From the NCBI RefSeq assembly GCF_002269505.1, contig NZ_NQKQ01000030.1, positions 1 through 60,586 of the forward strand: a DNA stretch of 60,586 bases, read 5' to 3'. How positions within the stretch are numbered: position 1 is the first letter of the stretch; each line of letters starts with the position of its first letter. The DNA comes from Pseudomonas fragi (lineage in GTDB: Bacteria > Pseudomonadota > Gammaproteobacteria > Pseudomonadales > Pseudomonadaceae). Position numbers and translations under genes: made by a program. The notes under the pieces are model-generated. The model saw nothing but the letters and a program-made list of their open reading frames with translations, was not told the origin of the DNA and did not search any database. Positions 1-7,775 of the stretch are shown here, in pieces.

Positions 1-32
1 TCGGTACTCAAGTGTTTGTATTGGGTAGACAT
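1..32 (-). CDS. IS30-family transposase, start of second copy (partial)
   Basis: The first ten codons and part of the eleventh (MSTQYKHLST...) of a second transposase copy are identical to the start of the neighbouring truncated copy. The gene runs off the left edge, so whether it is intact cannot be judged. Confidence 0.7.
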   Translation of the reverse strand, partial: MSTQYKHLST

Positions 33-41
33 GGCAACACC

Positions 42-269
42 TTACATCAGGTGTTGCACTTGTTCCTTGAGACCGCCCTGTTGAGCCCTGCTGGTAGCTT
101 GTATGGCGTCATAGTGAGACTGCTGGGGGGTGCGTTTGATCTCACGACTAATGGTGCTGGGGTGACGGCCTAGCAAAGCGGCAATAGCCCGCAACGTCTG
201 TTGTTGAAATAGCATCACCATAATGGTGACGCGCTCCTCGGTACTCAAGTGTTTGTATTGGGTAGACAT
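42..269 (-). pseudogene. IS30-family transposase, N-terminal fragment
   Basis: The fragment has 75 codons. Residues 1-55 form the helix-turn-helix typical of IS30 transposases (STEERVTI near 9-16, then LLGRHPSTISREIKR near 33-47). The DDE catalytic domain, which should follow in a protein of about 320-340 residues, is missing. From about codon 65 the frame runs into the left tip of a second copy and stops at a TAA in that tip. It cannot encode an active transposase, though a free DNA-binding domain could in principle be made. Confidence 0.85.
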
Positions 270-314
270 GGCAACACCTTACATCAGGTGTTGCACTTGT
301 TCCTTGAGACCGCC

Positions 315-379
315 ATCCCTTTGCCCATGACTCCGGTGCCGATAACAGCTACCGAGTATAAATTTTCAGGCGTATCCAT
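315..379 (-). pseudogene. NAD(P)-binding dehydrogenase, first 22 codons, cut by IS30
   Basis: An open frame starts with MDTPENLYSVAVIGTGVMGK. The VAVIGTGVMGKGMA stretch is the beta-alpha-beta dinucleotide-binding turn (GxGxMGxG) of 3-hydroxyacyl-CoA or 3-hydroxyisobutyrate dehydrogenases. The homology stops exactly where the IS30 tip begins at 314/315, so the gene is interrupted. Its remainder, if kept, lies beyond the left edge. The specific enzyme cannot be told from 22 residues. Confidence 0.55.
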
Positions 380-1139
380 ATGCGCAGCTCGCTCCAATGT
401 AGAAATGTGGGGTGCATCATAACGAATGCCGAATATTGGCAGGTAGTGAAAATGGGTAAGCGTGCGAACTGAACCCTCTTGTTGCTTTTCAGACTTTCTG
501 ATTCGCTTCTGGTTTTGTAGCCATATCGAAGGGCTGCCCAGCTTGATATGACATCTACGATCACGGCGTGCGCTTTTGCACCTGCGCTGCCTTCGGTTAA
601 GACCGCACACACAGGGTGCCTCAACGGGTCAAAATATCCGAGCCCTGCTGGGTCTATCGAACCAGCAGGGTTGCCCGATAAGGTAAAGATAAGCCAGTGT
701 CTGTTCGCTGCAAATGGTCATTGGCTTATTATTGTCTCTGTGGACCTGAAAAAGCCCGCATTGGCGGGTTTCAGTGTGTTGCTGGAATCAGGTGCTCGGT
801 TGGCGGTTTTGCCCAGGCAGGCTTCAGCCGATCAGCTTGGCTGTCGACATTGCGGACGACTAAACCCGATCGCTGGTTTGGCAGCGATAGGCCCAGACTA
901 TTCCCCGCTTCAGGCATGCGCAAGTGAAGGTAATTCGTTCGGATGATTCGCGAGATAGAAAGCGAAACGTCGTAGGAAAGCCCTGATTCTGTATGAGTAA
1001 GCTAGCGCAGATAGTGTGCAGAGGCACCTGTTCGTTTGTCTGAAGCTACAAGAAACTTCAGTTCTCATCAGTCACTTGAGTTTGCAGTTTTAGCACCCGT
1101 ATACGCTGTATACATTCACAGCGCTACGTGCATTGAGGC
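380..1139. other. Non-coding stretch with two hairpins
   Basis: No convincing gene is seen in 760 bases. There is a 9-bp hairpin (CCCTGCTGG at 643-651 pairing with 662-670) and a terminator-like AAAGCCCGC...GCGGGTTT structure at 751-771. The open frames here show no recognisable domain or ribosome-binding site. Confidence 0.5.
751..772. terminator. Terminator-like hairpin
   Basis: A GC stem (CCCGC/GCGGG) with a four-base loop is flanked by AAA(A) on one side and TTT on the other. It could act in either direction. No gene ends next to it, so it may be a relic. Confidence 0.4.
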
Positions 1140-1271
1140 TCAGGCGTGTACCGTCAGCCAGGCTTGCCAGTCACTTTTTTCCTGATCACTGACTTCACCC
1201 GAGGACAAAACCGCGTACCACTCGGCAGCCTCTTGCTGGGCGGGCGCCGCTGGCGGGCAAGGGGTATCCAT
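1140..1271 (-). pseudogene. FecR-type anti-sigma factor, 43-residue stub
   Basis: The start codon overlaps the stop of the upstream fecI-like frame (TGATGG), the usual FecI/FecR arrangement. Residues 12-40 (QQEAAEWYAVLSSGEVSDQE and onward) match the N-terminal DUF4880/FecR domain, the cytoplasmic part that binds the sigma factor. A stop follows at residue 44, and no FecR transmembrane or periplasmic sequence is seen further on in any frame. Normal FecR proteins have about 310-330 residues, so this is a truncation; no receptor gene follows. Confidence 0.7.
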
Positions 1272-1782
1272 CAGAGTCGGTCCTGAGCAACCGCAGTCAT
1301 GCACTGTAATAATGCGCGAGCGATGTATTGGCGTACCGAACTTTGGGATACGCCCAGTTGCTCGGCGATTTGACGATGGGTAAGCCCCTCGAGCTGACAA
1401 AGCAGAAACGCCTTGCGCACCTTGTACGACAAGCCATTGAGCAGGGTGTCTAGCGCATGAAGTGTCTGTAGCAGTTGTAAGCCATCTTCGGGCGAAGGCA
1501 TTAGCGCTTCAGGCAACTGGGCCAGCGCTTCAAGATAGCTCTGCTCCAATTGGCGCCGACGTAGCAGGTTCACAAACAGGCTGTGGGCGATCGTCACGAG
1601 GTAGGCCAGCGGTTGCTCTACCTCTGTCAGTGCACGCTTGTTCAATACCCGCACAAAAGTGTCCTGTGCCAGATCTGCTGCCACTTCCGGACAGCCCAGG
1701 CGTTGATACAGCCAACGCCGCAGCCACGTGTGATGTTCACCATAATGGCGCTAAACAATGCAGTGTGCCGGGCGTCGCTCAT
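1271..1782 (-). pseudogene. FecI-type ECF sigma factor, frameshifted
   Basis: The sequence aligns end to end with FecI-like iron-starvation sigma factors: a start MSDARHTALFSA, then HYGEHHTWLRRWLYQRLGCP, region 2 (AADLAQDTFVRVLN), and region 4 (LEGLTHRQIAEQLGVSQSSV). The first 12 codons (from 1782) are in a different frame from the rest, and one base is missing near 1745. In the downstream frame a TAG lies just before the break, so the full protein needs a frameshift. A GTG at 1684 could start only a shortened product lacking much of region 2. Single-base sequencing error is possible, but the truncated fecR next door supports real decay. Confidence 0.75.
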
Positions 1783-1876
1783 CCAGGATTTCCATAAATT
1801 TGACCTGTAGAACGGCCTAGGGTCGGTTCAGCGAGGGACATGGATAGACTTTCCGCAGGAGTGTGCTGTCGTTTTA

Positions 1877-1896
1877 TAAATAGGAATGATTATTAC
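1877..1896 (-). promoter_or_regulatory. Possible Fur box upstream of fecI-like gene
   Basis: On the minus strand the sequence reads TAATAATCATTCCTATTTAT, resembling the A/T-rich NATWAT repeats of Fur sites. It lies about 95 bases before the fecI-like start, the usual arrangement for these iron-regulated sigma genes. The match is partial. Confidence 0.4.
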
Positions 1897-2102
1897 GTGC
1901 GCTTGTGGAGGATGGAAACACACTGCTGGCAATCAGCAAACAAAGGGCCTTCGGGTGCTTGGCGTTTTCCGGGGGATTACCGACGCGTCAACGGCGATTC
2001 TGGAAGGTCACGGCACACGAGGGTTCCTGGCGTTGAAAGGCGTATTCCATGTACTGACGTTCGTGCGGGTTAAGTACAAAGCTTTGAAAGTTTCGAATTG
2101 AT

Positions 2103-2137
2103 CTGACAGTTACCGGATGTTAGGTGGTAACTGTCAG
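2103..2137. repeat. Perfect 12-bp inverted repeat, 11-base loop
   Basis: CTGACAGTTACC at 2103-2114 pairs with GGTAACTGTCAG at 2126-2137. No T-run follows on either side, so it is not a classical terminator. It could be a remnant of a mobile element end or a regulator site. Confidence 0.6.
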
Positions 2138-2376
2138 GTGCAATCAAGCCAGTTTGCTTTGGTGTGCCGGACTCGTTTCCCGTTGGAAGATAATACGCTT
2201 GGCAAACGACTGCTATAGCTCTAACTAACCCAAGGCTCGGTTTTACAATCTGCGCAGTAAAAAGGCAGAGATTTAACCCTAGGAGCACGCAGGAGAACAA
2301 CGCCTCGACTTGCGAAGAGGTAAGCGCTAGAGTTTAGGTCTATTGTGTTTTAAAGTGTAACAGTGGATGGCTGTAA

Positions 2377-2703
2377 CTATATAATGATATCCATGCGCGG
2401 CCCGAGGCCATCAACCATTAAAGAAATATTGGCTCGTATATCGCAACGTGCATTATAAAGATTGATGACAGCTCTCAGTTCCCGATCAATGATGTCTCGC
2501 GCTTCCTCTCTTTTTTCACAGTCTGTTTGCGCTGTGAGTGTCACCCGGCCGGAAAAAGTGGTTTCGACTGTGGTCAGCTTGGTCCAGTCAGGGTTATCTA
2601 TATTGGCGATGGCTTTTCTGACTTTGTCAGCTGCTTTGGCTGCACTGTCAGTATCTCCTGTCGGAGAAATCGAGTAAGTGAATAGGAAGTGGTATTTTGT
2701 CAT
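2377..2703 (-). CDS. Small protein of unknown function
   Basis: 108 residues, soluble, no signal peptide or membrane segment. AAGGGCG lies about ten bases before the ATG, a credible ribosome-binding site. The chain opens with TKYHFLFTYS, then a helical, charged stretch (about residues 18-35), a beta-like centre (VETTFSGRVTLTAQT near 46-60), a charged helix (CEKREEARDIIDRELRAV near 62-79), and a beta-like end. I recognise no family. It looks less GC-rich than its neighbours and sits among degraded genes, so it may be a transferred cargo gene. It has no same-strand neighbour close by. Confidence 0.6.
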   Translation of the reverse strand: MTKYHFLFTYSISPTGDTDSAAKAADKVRKAIANIDNPDWTKLTTVETTFSGRVTLTAQTDCEKREEARDIIDRELRAVINLYNARCDIRANISLMVDGLGPRMDIII

Positions 2704-2939
2704 TTGATACGCCCTTTTGATAGAGTGTTTTAATATGCCATGCGCTGCGCATGGCTTATGCAGACAATAACACTTGAGTTGGAAGGGGAAGTGCAGTCAT
2801 TCAGCCTGTTTTGATGAAATAGTGTGTGTAATTGTTTGCTTGTCAGGTTTGTAGTTTGTTACCGGTTTTTACATTTAAATGATGGCTGTGCATTGTTCGG
2901 TGGCGATGAAGTTTGATTGGCTGTAATGGCCGGCAGTGT

Positions 2940-3980
2940 TTAAGTGCTTTCACGCTCGATCAACAGGCATTCCAGCAGGTTTAAACGCTGCAACTCGTTT
3001 TCCAGCGGCAGTACGCCGAGGCTTTCCAGCACCCGCGTCGCCGCCATTACACCGATTTCCAGGGCAGGGGGTTTGAGGGTGCTCAAACTCGGCAACAGCA
3101 TCTGGGCAAATGGATAATCGCCAAACCCGAGGACTGCGCAATCTTCGGGGATTCTCAGCCCCGAGCGTTGTCCGGCCAGCAACCCGCCCGCCGCGAGGTT
3201 GTCGTTGGCGAAGATGATTGCATCCGGTGGGGAGGGGGCCTGCATCAGTGTTTCCATGGCCTGTTTTCCGGCTTCAAAGGGTGCCAGACCCACTTGCGGG
3301 GCAAAGACCCACGGCTGCAGGCCCAACTCGTGCGTACAGCGGATGTAACCATCGCGGCGCTCCAGCGCACTGAAATCCCCGGCACTGCTGTTCAGCACAA
3401 AAGCAATGCGCCGGTAGCCTTTACCATGCAGGTAACGCGCGGCTGTCGCACCCACTTCAATGTGGGAAAAACCGATCTGCACAGGCCCGCGCCCGGGTTG
3501 GTAGTCCCAGGTTTCAATCACCGGTATGTCCGCTTCAGCGATCATTCTTTCGGTGTCCGCGCTGTGGAAGTGACTGGTCAATACCAACGCCGCCGGTGAC
3601 CAGCCGAGAAATGCGCGCACTGCGCTTTCTTCCTGTTCAACGCTGAAGTAACTCGATGCCAGCAGCAGTTGGTAACCGTAGCGGCTGAGGGTGTCGCTGA
3701 AACCCTGGATCGTGTTGGCGAAGATCGGCCCGGATATGTTCGGGATCACCATGCCAATGATTTTACCCCGAGCAGAAGCCAGCCCTCCGGCGACCAGGTT
3801 GGGCACATAGCCCAACTGTGCGACCACGGCAGCGATGCGCTCGCGCAGCTCTGGCGATACGTGCTCCGGCTGGTTGAAAAAACGCGAAACGGTGATGGCT
3901 GAAACGCCGGCCTGTTGCGCCACGGTATTGAGGGTCACGCGCCCGGCACCACGGCGTTTACGGGGTAAATGGTCTCTCAA
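2940..3980 (-). CDS. LacI-family transcriptional regulator
   Basis: 346 residues. An N-terminal LacI helix-turn-helix (VTLNTVAQQAGVSAITVSRF, about 15-35) is followed by the hinge and a periplasmic-binding-protein-like sensor domain (IGMVIPNISGPIFANTIQG from about 75; FANDNLAAGGLLAG near 250). The likely start is TTG at 3980, with AGAGGG seven bases upstream. It is divergent from the receptor/monooxygenase operon that starts at 4186, and a perfect palindromic operator lies between them. By analogy with the family it probably represses that operon, and perhaps itself, until an inducer binds; the inducer is unknown. Confidence 0.9.
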   Translation of the reverse strand: MRDHLPRKRRGAGRVTLNTVAQQAGVSAITVSRFFNQPEHVSPELRERIAAVVAQLGYVPNLVAGGLASARGKIIGMVIPNISGPIFANTIQGFSDTLSRYGYQLLLASSYFSVEQEESAVRAFLGWSPAALVLTSHFHSADTERMIAEADIPVIETWDYQPGRGPVQIGFSHIEVGATAARYLHGKGYRRIAFVLNSSAGDFSALERRDGYIRCTHELGLQPWVFAPQVGLAPFEAGKQAMETLMQAPSPPDAIIFANDNLAAGGLLAGQRSGLRIPEDCAVLGFGDYPFAQMLLPSLSTLKPPALEIGVMAATRVLESLGVLPLENELQRLNLLECLLIEREST

Positions 3981-4066
3981 CGTGCAACCCTCTAAATAAC
4001 AAAAAGATATATAAAAGTGGTATTTAGGTATTTGACGGCATATTGGACTGTTACTGATACTAGCGA

Positions 4067-4080
4067 TGTTAGCGCTAACA
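4067..4080. promoter_or_regulatory. LacI/GntR-type operator TGTTAGCGCTAACA
   Basis: A perfect 14-bp palindrome with the central CG step typical of LacI-family operators, located 87 bases from the regulator start and 106 bases before the receptor start. It is the obvious site for the adjacent LacI-type regulator. Confidence 0.8.
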
Positions 4081-4185
4081 ACGCGCTTTGTCTGCTACTC
4101 GCTCGAGCGAATGCCCAAGACACATTTCAGCCGCTGTGGTCGTAGAACGGCAGCGGTTCAGGGCACATTTTCGAGCGGGTAGACC

Positions 4186-6411
4186 ATGCGTACTTTTCCT
4201 GGGGCAACAAATACTCTGGCACACTCGATTCATATTGCCGGGTGGTTATCTACCGGTCTGGCCGTGTTTGCGCTTGGCAATGCGGTTGCTGCCGACAGCA
4301 ATGAGCAGGCGATTACCCTTGATGCCGTCACCGTCAGTGCGACCCGTCGCGAAGAACCACTGCAAAAAGTCCCGGTGGCGGTTTCCGTTGTCGACGGTGA
4401 ACAGCTGGAGCGAGACGGCCGTAACAGCGTATCGAGCATCGTCCAGCAAGTGCCGTCACTGAATTTCCGTACCGGTGCCTCGAACAAGGACACCTCGTTG
4501 TTTGTGCGTGGCGTGGGCACGATCTCGACTTCACCGGGCGTAGAGCCGACCGTGGCGACGGTGATCGATGGCGTGGTCTACGCGCGCCCGGGGCAAACCA
4601 CCCTGGACCTGCTGGATCTGGACCGGATTGAAGTCTTGAGAGGCCCGCAAGGTACGTTGTTCGGCAAGAACGCTTCGGCCGGGGTGATGAATATCATCAG
4701 CCGGGCACCGAGTGCTGAAACCCAGGGTTATATCGATCAATCCTACTTCAGCGGCAACGAAAGCCGTACCCGTTTCGGCCTTGGTGGCAGCCTGATTCCA
4801 GACACCCTGACAGGCTCGGTCACGGCGTTGTTCGGCACCTATGACGGTAATGTCGATAACGCGTACAACGGCCAGGAGGTCAATGGCTATAACCACAAGG
4901 GCGCACGGGGCAAGCTGGTGTTCACACCCGACGATGACCTGACGCTCACCGTGATCGCGGACTATATGCAGTCCCATGACGATGCGCCCAATGGCGTGGT
5001 GGTCGAGGCACTGACGCCGGGTTTTGCCAATGCGCTGGGCCCGGTGTGGGCATCCAGCGACAACCGCAAGATCAACACCGATACGCGTTCGCGGGTGGAT
5101 GACATCAATAAGGGCCTCTCAGCCCAGCTTGACTGGAACCTGGGCGATTACACCCTGACCTCGATCACCGCGTGGCGGGGTTGGGACAATACCCAGTACC
5201 AGGATGGCGATCGTCTCAGCACCGTGACCGCCGATTTCCCTGGCTCTGCCGACCAGGGCGATTTGACGTTCAACCAGTATTCTCAGGAGCTGCGCCTGGC
5301 CTCACCCAAGGGTGAGTTTCTGGAGTACGTGGGTGGTCTGTTCTACATGCACGGCAAGGACGATGAAACCTACCGGCGCACGTTGACCACACCTGCCAGC
5401 GTCAACACCGGGATCGCCGATTACAGCACTACCAGCGACAGTTACGCGGTGTTCGGTGAAAGCACGCTGAACTTCACTTCGTCTTTTCGTGGCATCGCCG
5501 GCCTGCGCTGGACCCATGACGATCTGAAGTACGATCACCGCCGGGTGTCCACTTCGGCCACCGCCGTCACCGGCATCCAGCCGGGCACCAGCAGCTCCGG
5601 GTCAGTGGACGAAGACGGCTGGTCAGGACGGCTTGGTCTGCAATACGACCTGAGCGACACCGTCACCACTTATCTGACCTATTCCCGTGGTTACAAAGGC
5701 CCGGCCTACAACGTGTTTTTCAATATGCAGCCCCGTGATACCGACGCTCTGAAACCTGAAACGTCGAATAACTGGGAGTTGGGGATTAAAGCCACGTCCT
5801 GGAACAATCGCCTGACCACCAATCTGGCGGTCTTCCATAGCCAGTACGACAACTATCAGGCGAACTTCTTCGACACTGTGGCCGGGCAGGTGGTGACCCG
5901 TCTGATCAACGCAGGCAGCGTCAGCACCGAAGGCGTCGAGCTCGATTACGCTTTGCAGGCGACCCGGCAATTGAAGTTTTCCGGCGCGCTGGCGTACACC
6001 CATGCCCGTATCGACAAGTTTGGCTGCCCGGCGGGCGCTGCGGCGTCCTGTAACGTCAATGGCAAGCCGCTGCCGTACAGTCCTGACTGGAAAAGCTATG
6101 TGCGCGCCGACTACAGCATCCCGCTGGATAACGGTATGGATGTGGAACTGGGGACCGACTACAGCTGGCAGAGCGAAGTGCAATACGACATCAGCCAGAA
6201 CGCCGACACCAAACAGGGCACCTACGGAATCTGGAATGCCAGCATCGCTCTGGCTGATTACAACAACGGCTGGCGCGTAGCGCTGCTGGGTAAAAACCTC
6301 GCGGACAAATCCTACTCACCCATGCTGGCCTCCGGCGGAACTTACATCTACCGCGCTGTGCCACGGGACGACGAACGCTATTTTGGTGTGCAACTGCGCA
6401 AGGACTTCTGA
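4186..6411 (+). CDS. TonB-dependent outer-membrane receptor
   Basis: 741 residues. A signal peptide (hydrophobic about 15-35, ending near NAVAA) is followed by a TonB box (DAVTVSATRR, about 46-55), a plug domain (IEVLRGPQGTLFGKNASAGV near 147-166), and a 22-strand barrel ending in a terminal Phe (LRKDF). Role: active uptake of a substrate across the outer membrane using TonB energy. It heads an operon with a flavin monooxygenase (2-base gap), an aldo/keto reductase and a sulfonate-type binding protein, so the substrate is more likely an organic, perhaps organosulfur, compound than an iron chelate. No Fur box is seen; a LacI-type operator lies upstream. The substrate is inferred only from context. 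Confidence 0.92.
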   Translation: MRTFPGATNTLAHSIHIAGWLSTGLAVFALGNAVAADSNEQAITLDAVTVSATRREEPLQKVPVAVSVVDGEQLERDGRNSVSSIVQQVPSLNFRTGASNKDTSLFVRGVGTISTSPGVEPTVATVIDGVVYARPGQTTLDLLDLDRIEVLRGPQGTLFGKNASAGVMNIISRAPSAETQGYIDQSYFSGNESRTRFGLGGSLIPDTLTGSVTALFGTYDGNVDNAYNGQEVNGYNHKGARGKLVFTPDDDLTLTVIADYMQSHDDAPNGVVVEALTPGFANALGPVWASSDNRKINTDTRSRVDDINKGLSAQLDWNLGDYTLTSITAWRGWDNTQYQDGDRLSTVTADFPGSADQGDLTFNQYSQELRLASPKGEFLEYVGGLFYMHGKDDETYRRTLTTPASVNTGIADYSTTSDSYAVFGESTLNFTSSFRGIAGLRWTHDDLKYDHRRVSTSATAVTGIQPGTSSSGSVDEDGWSGRLGLQYDLSDTVTTYLTYSRGYKGPAYNVFFNMQPRDTDALKPETSNNWELGIKATSWNNRLTTNLAVFHSQYDNYQANFFDTVAGQVVTRLINAGSVSTEGVELDYALQATRQLKFSGALAYTHARIDKFGCPAGAAASCNVNGKPLPYSPDWKSYVRADYSIPLDNGMDVELGTDYSWQSEVQYDISQNADTKQGTYGIWNASIALADYNNGWRVALLGKNLADKSYSPMLASGGTYIYRAVPRDDERYFGVQLRKDF

Positions 6412-6413
6412 CC

Positions 6414-7775
6414 ATGTCTCGACAGCTCAAACTGGGGGCTTTTCTCATGGCCGGCGGGCATCATGTCGCCGCCTGGCGGCACCCCGAAACACCGGCCGAT
6501 GCCGGGCTCGATTTCGCCCATTACAGACGCCTGGCGCAGATTGCCGAAGCCGCCAGGTTTGACGCTTTGTTTGTTGCCGACAGCGTCGCCGCGCCGAGGG
6601 ACGAGATTGCCAGTCGTATGGCGCGCTCGACGTATTTTGAGCCCCTGACCTTGCTTTCAGCCCTGAGTGTGGTGACCGAACATATCGGCCTGATTGCCAC
6701 GGCGACCACCAGCTACAACGAGCCTTATCATGTGGCGCGCAAATTCGCCTCGCTGGATCACCTGTCCGGCGGGCGGGCGGGGTGGAATCTGGTGACGTCG
6801 GACAACGCCGCCGAAGCGCAAAATTTTGGCCGTGAGCAGCACATCGGGCACGCTGATCGCTACAGCCGCGCCCGCGAGTTTCATCAGGTCGTCACGGGGC
6901 TGTGGGACAGTTGGGAAGATGATGCGTTTATCCGCGACAAGACCAGCGGCGCCTATTACGACCCCGCCAAGTTGCATGTGCTGGATCATCAGGGTGTGCA
7001 CTTCCGGGTCAAAGGCCCGCTCAACGTTGCGCGCTCGCCGCAAGGGCAGCCGGTGATTGTGCAGGCCGGATCTTCCGAGAGCGGCCGCGATCTGGCGGCA
7101 CAAACGGCGGAGGTGGTCTTCACGGCACAAACCTCGCTGGCCAATGCCCAGGCGTTTTACGCGGATCTCAAAGGCCGTTTGAGCCAATATGGCCGCAGCC
7201 CTGACGCGCTGAAAATCATGCCCGGCGTGTTTGTCGTGGTCGGTGCCACCGAAGCGCAAGCCCAGGAAAAATTTCAAACCTTTCAGCGACTGGTCGAGCC
7301 TGAGGTGGGCGTTGCCTTGCTCGGGCGCATGCTCGGCAACTTTGACCTGTCGATGTATCCACTGGACGGGCCGCTGCCTGACTTGCCGCTCACCGACAGC
7401 GGTCAGCAGAGCCGGCAGAAATTGCTGACCGAGCTGGCAGGCCAGGACAATCTCAGTCTCGCCGAGCTGGGCAGAAGAATTGCCGGGGGGCGCGGCCATT
7501 ACACGCTGGTCGGTACAGCGGTGCAGATTGCCGACTGCTTGCAGGAATGGTTCGAGCAAGGTGCAGCCGATGGCTTCAACGTGCTGGTGCCGCACCTGCC
7601 AGGAGGTCTGGAAGATTTCGCCAACGCCGTCGTGCCCGAGCTGCAACGGCGGGGGCTGTTCAGAACCGAATACGAAGGCGGTACCTTGCGTGAGAACCTG
7701 GGGCTGGCGCGGCCTGCAAACACACTCACACAGCGTCGACATCCCTCTGCAGACAATCAGGAAATCGCTCAATGA
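6414..7775 (+). CDS. FMN-dependent monooxygenase, NtaA/SnaA/DszA (LLM) family
   Basis: 453 residues, the usual length for this luciferase-like subfamily. The start LKLGAFLMAGGHHVAAWRHP is typical, followed by FDALFVADS (about 42-50), the SGGRAGWNLVTSDN segment (about 117-130) and the QAGSSESGRDLAA phosphate-binding region (about 216-228). Known members oxidise nitrilotriacetate, dibenzothiophene sulfone or alkanesulfonate-like substrates with reduced FMN supplied by a separate reductase. No flavin reductase is encoded nearby, so reduced FMN must come from elsewhere. The gene follows the receptor by two bases and its stop overlaps the next start (ATGA), so it is cotranscribed and translationally coupled. 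Confidence 0.9.
   Translation: MSRQLKLGAFLMAGGHHVAAWRHPETPADAGLDFAHYRRLAQIAEAARFDALFVADSVAAPRDEIASRMARSTYFEPLTLLSALSVVTEHIGLIATATTSYNEPYHVARKFASLDHLSGGRAGWNLVTSDNAAEAQNFGREQHIGHADRYSRAREFHQVVTGLWDSWEDDAFIRDKTSGAYYDPAKLHVLDHQGVHFRVKGPLNVARSPQGQPVIVQAGSSESGRDLAAQTAEVVFTAQTSLANAQAFYADLKGRLSQYGRSPDALKIMPGVFVVVGATEAQAQEKFQTFQRLVEPEVGVALLGRMLGNFDLSMYPLDGPLPDLPLTDSGQQSRQKLLTELAGQDNLSLAELGRRIAGGRGHYTLVGTAVQIADCLQEWFEQGAADGFNVLVPHLPGGLEDFANAVVPELQRRGLFRTEYEGGTLRENLGLARPANTLTQRRHPSADNQEIAQ

Larger units (their letters stand above)
1..314 (-). mobile_element. Two nested partial copies of an IS30-family element
   Basis: Bases 1-77 and 238-314 are identical. Each carries the element's left end, an IRL-like tip starting GGCGGTCTCAAGGAAC on the minus strand, followed by the transposase start codon. 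The copy read from 314 down runs only to about base 78, where it meets the tip of a second copy in the same orientation that leaves the window at base 1. This fits insertion of one copy into another, or a collapsed tandem; IS30-family elements are known to form head-to-tail dimers. The right end and any target duplication lie outside the window. Confidence 0.8.
1783..2376. other. Non-coding stretch between fecI remnant and small gene
   Basis: No recognisable gene. It holds the Fur-like box at 1877-1896 and a perfect 12-bp inverted repeat at 2103-2137. Open frames on both strands here are short and show no domain. Confidence 0.45.

Noticed and set aside
548..946. Open frame of 132 codons in the gap after the IS30 remnant
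   Set aside because: No domain, atypical residue use, and it runs through two hairpins; more likely non-coding.
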